Shown one piece after another: positions 59,991-64,000 of a stretch of 64,000 bases of DNA (positions within the stretch are counted from its first letter, which is position 1; the number at the start of each line of letters is the position of its first letter). The notes under the pieces were generated by a model, which had not been told where the DNA came from, did not search any database, and worked only from the letters and a program-made list of their open reading frames with translations. The stretch comes from CAYPTY01 sp964413935. Its GTDB lineage: Bacteria > Bacteroidota > Rhodothermia > Balneolales > Balneolaceae. Location: positions 1-64,000 of the forward strand of contig CAYPTY010000014.1 in the NCBI GenBank assembly GCA_964413935.1. Direction: 5' to 3'. The position numbers were made by a program, and so were the translations under genes.

Positions 59991-62447
59991 TCAGATGGAC
60001 TCGTCCTCATCTTCATTTACTACCCGGGTAACCGCGGCAATACTTCCGTCTTCATCCAGGCGCATCATGCGAACACCCTGTGTATTGCGCCCCATGGTCC
60101 GGATTGATTTACAGCTCATTCGGATAACTTTTCCGCGCTCTGTAATGATCATCAGATCGTCATTATCGGTTACCTCTTTCAAAGCGATTAAATCACCAGT
60201 TTTTGGCGTTATCTTCAATGTAATCACGCCTTTACCACCTCTTGATTGCTCCCGGTAATCCTCAACCAGAGAGCGTTTTCCGTATCCGTTTTCAGAGATA
60301 GCCAGAACGGTTGCTTCGTGGGTGTTTTTAATCACAACCATATCAACGACTTCATCTTTTTTGGTGAGTGTCATACCGCGTACACCAGAAGTATTTCGAC
60401 CCATTTCACGGACATCATCTTCATGAAAGCGTATGGCCCGCCCTGCACGGTTTGCCAGAATAATATTACTGTCGCCATCGGTTAGTGAGGCACCAAGGAG
60501 GGTATCATCATCTTTGATATTTATGGCAATGATGCCATCGCGGCGCGGTCTGCTGTAAGCTTCAAGTGATGTTTTCTTGATCTGACCGCCTTTAGTGGCC
60601 ATAATGATAAAATGATTTTTGATGTATTCATCTTCGTCCAGGGTTTTGACCGGAACAAAGGTCTTTATCTGATCATCTTTATCAATCTCAATCAGATTGA
60701 TGATGGCACGTCCCCGGGCCAGGCGGGATCCCTCAGGAATTTCATAAACTTTAAGCCAGTAGCATTTTCCTTTTTCGGTAAAGAATAGGATGTAATTATG
60801 GTTGGTAGCCACAAACAGATGTTCTACATATTCTTCATCCTTTGTAGTCGTGCCCTTAACTCCTTTTCCTCCTCTTCTCTGACGACGATATCCGCTTACC
60901 GGCATACGCTTAATGAAGCCTTTGTTGGAAATCGTTACTACCACATCCTCATCAGCAATCATATCCTCGATGCTGAAATCTTCAGCTGAGTAAACAATCT
61001 GGGTTCGTCGTTCATCCCCGTAGCGTTCTTTAAGATCCGCAAGTTCCTGTTTTATAATTTCATACTGCTTCTCTCGGCTGGATAGTATGTCTCTATACTC
61101 AGCAATCTTATCGACGATTTCACGGTATTCAGCATCAATTTTGTCACGTTCCAGTCCGGTCAGCTTCTGCAGGCGCATTTCCAGAATGGCTTTTGCCTGA
61201 ATATCAGTGAGCGCAAATTTCTTTCTCAGTTCATCGGAGGCAATCTGAGGTGTGCTGGAAGCCCGAATGGTTTTGATGACTTCATCCAGATTATCCAGCG
61301 CAATTTTCAAACCTTCCAGAATATGTGCCCGGGCTTCAGCCTGATCCAGATCATGCATGGTACGGCGGATGATGACATCCACACGATGTTCCACATAATG
61401 ATGGATCAACTCTGTCAGCGCCATCACTTTGGGACGCCCTTTAACCAGAGCCAGATTGATCACCCCAAATGTAGTCTGCATCTGCGTATACTTGTAGAGC
61501 TGATTCAGTACCACACCTGCGTTGGCAGATCGTTTCAGGATAATAACGATGCGCATACCATCACGATCCGACTCGTCACGGATTTCAGCGATTTCATTAA
61601 TCTTCTCCTGATTTACCAGACTTGCAATCTTCTCAATCAGTGTTGCCTTATTAACCTGATAGGGAATTTCGGTTACTACAATTTGTTCGCGGCCACCTCT
61701 CAGCTCTTCAGTATTGGCGCGGGCTCGTAAAGTTATTTTACCCCGGCCAGTTTCAAAAGCTTCTTTGACTCCTTCATAGCCGTAAATGATACCACCCGTT
61801 GGAAAATCAGGAGCCGTAATATGCTCCATCAGCTGTTTGGTTTCTATTTCCGGATTATCAATGAAGGCTGTAATTCCATCAACCACCTCCGTCAGGTTAT
61901 GAGGAGGAATATTGGTTGCCATACCTACAGCAATACCGGATGCACCATTAAGTAACAGGTTAGGAACCAGTGAAGGCAAAACCGTTGGTTCCTGAAGGGT
62001 CTCATCAAAGTTGGACTGAAAATCGACCGTGCCTTTGTTAATGTCGGTCAGTGCTTCCTCAGCAATTCGTTGCATGCGCACTTCGGTATAACGCATGGCC
62101 GCGGCAGAATCACCATCCACGGATCCAAAATTACCCTGCCCGTCAACCATGGGATATCTCAGGGAAAAGTCCTGAACCATACGAACAATAGAATCATAAA
62201 CTGCAGTATCCCCATGCGGGTGATACTTACCCAGAACTTCACCCACAATACGGGCACTTTTCTTGTAAGGACGATTGTGCAGCATGCCCAGTTCACTCAT
62301 GCCATACAAAACACGGCGGTGAACGGGTTTCAGTCCGTCTCGCACATCAGGCAGTGCTCTGGAGACAATCACCGACATCGAATAATCGATGTAGGACGAC
62401 TGCATTTCATCTTCTATGGTAACCTGAATAATCTTTTCTCGAGCCAT
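59991..62447 (-). CDS. gyrA: DNA gyrase subunit A
   Basis: An 818-aa type IIA topoisomerase subunit that cuts and rejoins DNA. Catalytic Tyr is in AAMRYTEVRM (about 121). The quinolone-determining region reads HPHGDTAVYDSIV: Thr stands where E. coli has Ser83, while the Asp87 equivalent is kept. The GyrA box QRRGGKG, needed for DNA wrapping and true gyrase activity, is present at about 525. The C-terminal pinwheel blades follow, with an acidic tail (EDEDESI). It is 39 bases after gyrB on the same strand, forming a gyrBA unit. Confidence 0.98.
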   Translation of the reverse strand: MAREKIIQVTIEDEMQSSYIDYSMSVIVSRALPDVRDGLKPVHRRVLYGMSELGMLHNRPYKKSARIVGEVLGKYHPHGDTAVYDSIVRMVQDFSLRYPMVDGQGNFGSVDGDSAAAMRYTEVRMQRIAEEALTDINKGTVDFQSNFDETLQEPTVLPSLVPNLLLNGASGIAVGMATNIPPHNLTEVVDGITAFIDNPEIETKQLMEHITAPDFPTGGIIYGYEGVKEAFETGRGKITLRARANTEELRGGREQIVVTEIPYQVNKATLIEKIASLVNQEKINEIAEIRDESDRDGMRIVIILKRSANAGVVLNQLYKYTQMQTTFGVINLALVKGRPKVMALTELIHHYVEHRVDVIIRRTMHDLDQAEARAHILEGLKIALDNLDEVIKTIRASSTPQIASDELRKKFALTDIQAKAILEMRLQKLTGLERDKIDAEYREIVDKIAEYRDILSSREKQYEIIKQELADLKERYGDERRTQIVYSAEDFSIEDMIADEDVVVTISNKGFIKRMPVSGYRRQRRGGKGVKGTTTKDEEYVEHLFVATNHNYILFFTEKGKCYWLKVYEIPEGSRLARGRAIINLIEIDKDDQIKTFVPVKTLDEDEYIKNHFIIMATKGGQIKKTSLEAYSRPRRDGIIAINIKDDDTLLGASLTDGDSNIILANRAGRAIRFHEDDVREMGRNTSGVRGMTLTKKDEVVDMVVIKNTHEATVLAISENGYGKRSLVEDYREQSRGGKGVITLKITPKTGDLIALKEVTDNDDLMIITERGKVIRMSCKSIRTMGRNTQGVRMMRLDEDGSIAAVTRVVNEDEDESI

Positions 62448-62486
62448 TAATCAGCTATGCTTAATAATTTTAGGTAGTTAGTTGGA

Positions 62487-64000
62487 TTAAATATCCAGAT
62501 TAGCGTATTTCGCGTTACGCTCAATGAAGTCTCTTCGGGGTTCTACGTCATCACCCATTAGCATGGAAAACATTTTGTCGGCACCGGCAGCACTCTCAAC
62601 GGTAACCTGCTGAAGTGTTCTGGTTTCCGGATCCATGGTGGTTTCCCAAAGCTGATCAGGGTTCATTTCACCCAGACCTTTATATCGGGATACATCGAAT
62701 TTCTTTTTCTTCTTTTTGAGGTCGCGAACAATTTTATCCCGGTTGTCATCATCCCAGGCATACTCTATGTTCTTGCCAAAAGTGATTTTATACAGAGGCG
62801 GGGTAGCGATATACACAAAACCATTTTCGATGAGCGGTTTCATGTACCGGTAGAAGAAGGTGAGCAAAAGGGTACGGATATGGGATCCATCCACATCAGC
62901 ATCGGTCATGATGATAATTTTGTGATAGCGAAGTTTATCAACCTCAAACTCTTCATCACCATGACCCACACCGGTACCCAGGGCAGTTATCATGGCCTGA
63001 ATCTCTTTATTTTCCAGGATCTTATTGATCTTGGCCTTCTCCACATTCAGAATCTTACCTCTCAGAGGCAGGATAGCCTGAAAACTTCTGTTTCTGCCCA
63101 TTTTGGCAGAACCGCCGGCAGAATCACCCTCCACCAGATAAACTTCACAATGTTCCGGATCGTTGATGGAACAGTCGGCCAGTTTTCCGGGCAGGCCACC
63201 ACCGCTCATTACACTTTTGCGCTGAATCAGCTGCCGGGCTTTACGTGCTGCCTCCCGGGCTTCGGCTGCAAGCACCACTTTTTCAATGATCTTTTTGGCT
63301 TGCTTCGGGTTTTCTTCGAGATAATCATTGAGCTTCTCATAAACAATGACTTCAACCGCTGACTGTACCTCGGAATTACCCAGCTTGGTCTTGGTTTGCC
63401 CCTCAAACTGAGGCTCAGCCACTTTAACACTCAGAACGGCAGTCAGGCCTTCCCGAAAATCCTCCCCGGAAATGGATACTTTTGATTTGGCTTTAATGAG
63501 GCCGTTTTTTTCAGCATAGGTCTTGAGAGAACGGGTAAGTGCTCTACGGAATCCTGAAATATGGGTACCGCCTTCACGAGTATTAATGTTATTTACATAA
63601 GAATGCACATTTTCGGTGAAGGAGTTATTGTAGGACATGGCCAGCTCAACAGGCACATTCTCCATTTCGCCCTCAACATAGATAGGATCTGACATGAGGC
63701 CGTCTCGGGCTTCATCCAGGTATTTGACAAAATCTTTTACTCCACCCTCATAATGATATTCTTCCCGACCCAGATCCGGATCCTCTTCCCGATGGTCAAT
63801 CAGCGCAATGGTTACAGTAGGATTCAGGAAGGCCAGTTCCCGCATTCTTTCAGCAATGATATCAAACTTAAACTCTACGGTCTGGGTAAAAATCGTAGTA
63901 TCAGGTTTGAAAGTGATGTAGGTACCCCTCTTGTCGGTTTTACCCTTGGTGGTAAGCCCTGTTTTGGTTGAACCCCGTTCAAAATCCATATAGTGAATTT
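62487..64000 (-). CDS. gyrB: DNA gyrase subunit B, C-terminal portion (runs off the right edge)
   Basis: An incomplete gene. The open frame continues past base 64000, and the visible ~504 residues correspond to the end of the transducer domain and the TOPRIM region. The N-terminal ATPase (Bergerat) motifs lie outside the window. Motifs seen: EGDSAGGSAKMGRNRSFQAI, PLRGKILNVEKA, and the TOPRIM Asp pair in MTDADVDGSHI, then RYKGLGEMNPDQLWETTMDP. The internal Met at 63989 is not the true start. Upstream of gyrA by 39 bases, so the pair is co-transcribed. Confidence 0.97.
   Translation of the reverse strand, partial: IHYMDFERGSTKTGLTTKGKTDKRGTYITFKPDTTIFTQTVEFKFDIIAERMRELAFLNPTVTIALIDHREEDPDLGREEYHYEGGVKDFVKYLDEARDGLMSDPIYVEGEMENVPVELAMSYNNSFTENVHSYVNNINTREGGTHISGFRRALTRSLKTYAEKNGLIKAKSKVSISGEDFREGLTAVLSVKVAEPQFEGQTKTKLGNSEVQSAVEVIVYEKLNDYLEENPKQAKKIIEKVVLAAEAREAARKARQLIQRKSVMSGGGLPGKLADCSINDPEHCEVYLVEGDSAGGSAKMGRNRSFQAILPLRGKILNVEKAKINKILENKEIQAMITALGTGVGHGDEEFEVDKLRYHKIIIMTDADVDGSHIRTLLLTFFYRYMKPLIENGFVYIATPPLYKITFGKNIEYAWDDDNRDKIVRDLKKKKKKFDVSRYKGLGEMNPDQLWETTMDPETRTLQQVTVESAAGADKMFSMLMGDDVEPRRDFIERNAKYANLDI

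Noticed and set aside
1..64000. Mobile elements, prophage, CRISPR arrays, rRNA genes, biosynthetic or defence islands
   Set aside because: No transposase, integrase, regularly spaced repeats, rRNA sequence or clustered accessory genes were found. The CHAT protein carries a signal peptide, which argues against a cytoplasmic defence role.

Overview
The window looks like chromosomal DNA from a free-living Gram-negative bacterium of the Bacteroidota/Balneolota/Rhodothermota assemblage, most like marine genera such as Gracilimonas or Balneola. That placement is inferred from protein flavour. It rests on a TonB-dependent receptor with a carboxypeptidase-regulatory N-terminus, many lipoproteins and AQA-type signal peptides, tandem periplasmic amidohydrolases, LytS/LytR and PhoB/PhoR pairs, an S16 protein with an extended tail, and frequent TTG/GTG starts with short stop-start overlaps. 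No insertion sequence, prophage, integrase or CRISPR array was seen; the content is mostly vertically inherited core and cell-envelope genes.

Layout. 0-13 kb (almost all minus strand): exported PHP phosphoesterase, small membrane protein, unknown 149-aa protein, exported serine hydrolase, LytS/LytR two-component pair, TonB-dependent receptor, PPK2, GH13 amylase lipoprotein, and a translationally coupled M20 peptidase-GNAT-PqqB-like unit. 13-20 kb: an unlisted 41-aa Pro/Gly-rich microprotein with its own terminator, divergent from an exported TPR-CHAT (caspase-like) protein; M28 peptidase; ScpA; an ECF-type sigma factor followed by a membrane TPR protein that may be its anti-sigma partner. 20-39 kb: PPK1, RuvB, MetK, a multi-pass membrane protein, tandem amidohydrolases (the second apparently catalytically dead), DinB-like protein, M14 peptidase, an Nramp relative without the DPGN motif, haemolysin III, a large metalloprotease/beta-propeller/barrel protein, DUF2911 lipoprotein, AtuA-like small protein, SIMPL protein, DUF3820 protein and PurM.

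39-50 kb: a 404-bp AT-rich gap holding several DnaA-box-like nonamers (candidate origin), then Dtd with a phosphoglyceromutase-like enzyme, Adk, the rpsP-rimM-trmD-rplS ribosomal unit with ffh beside it, FabI, RuvC-RuvA, a PhoB/PhoR-like pair and mannose-1-phosphate guanylyltransferase. 50-64 kb: PhnP-like hydrolase with two coupled genes, ApaG, glutathione peroxidase, tRNA-Asp, an LVIVD-type lipoprotein, a Tat-exported Gfo/Idh/MocA oxidoreductase, MnmG-RsmG-WYL regulator, then gyrA and a gyrB fragment running off the right edge.

The strongest non-coding signal is a pair of parS sites inside rsmG, one perfect and one with a single mismatch. With gyrBA, mnmG-rsmG and the DnaA-box cluster it suggests that this segment lies close to the chromosome origin. 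The most open-ended novelty is the microprotein/TPR-CHAT locus near the ECF sigma/TPR pair. Polyphosphate metabolism (ppk1, ppk2) and Holliday-junction processing (ruvB apart from ruvCA) are each encoded at two separate places in the window.
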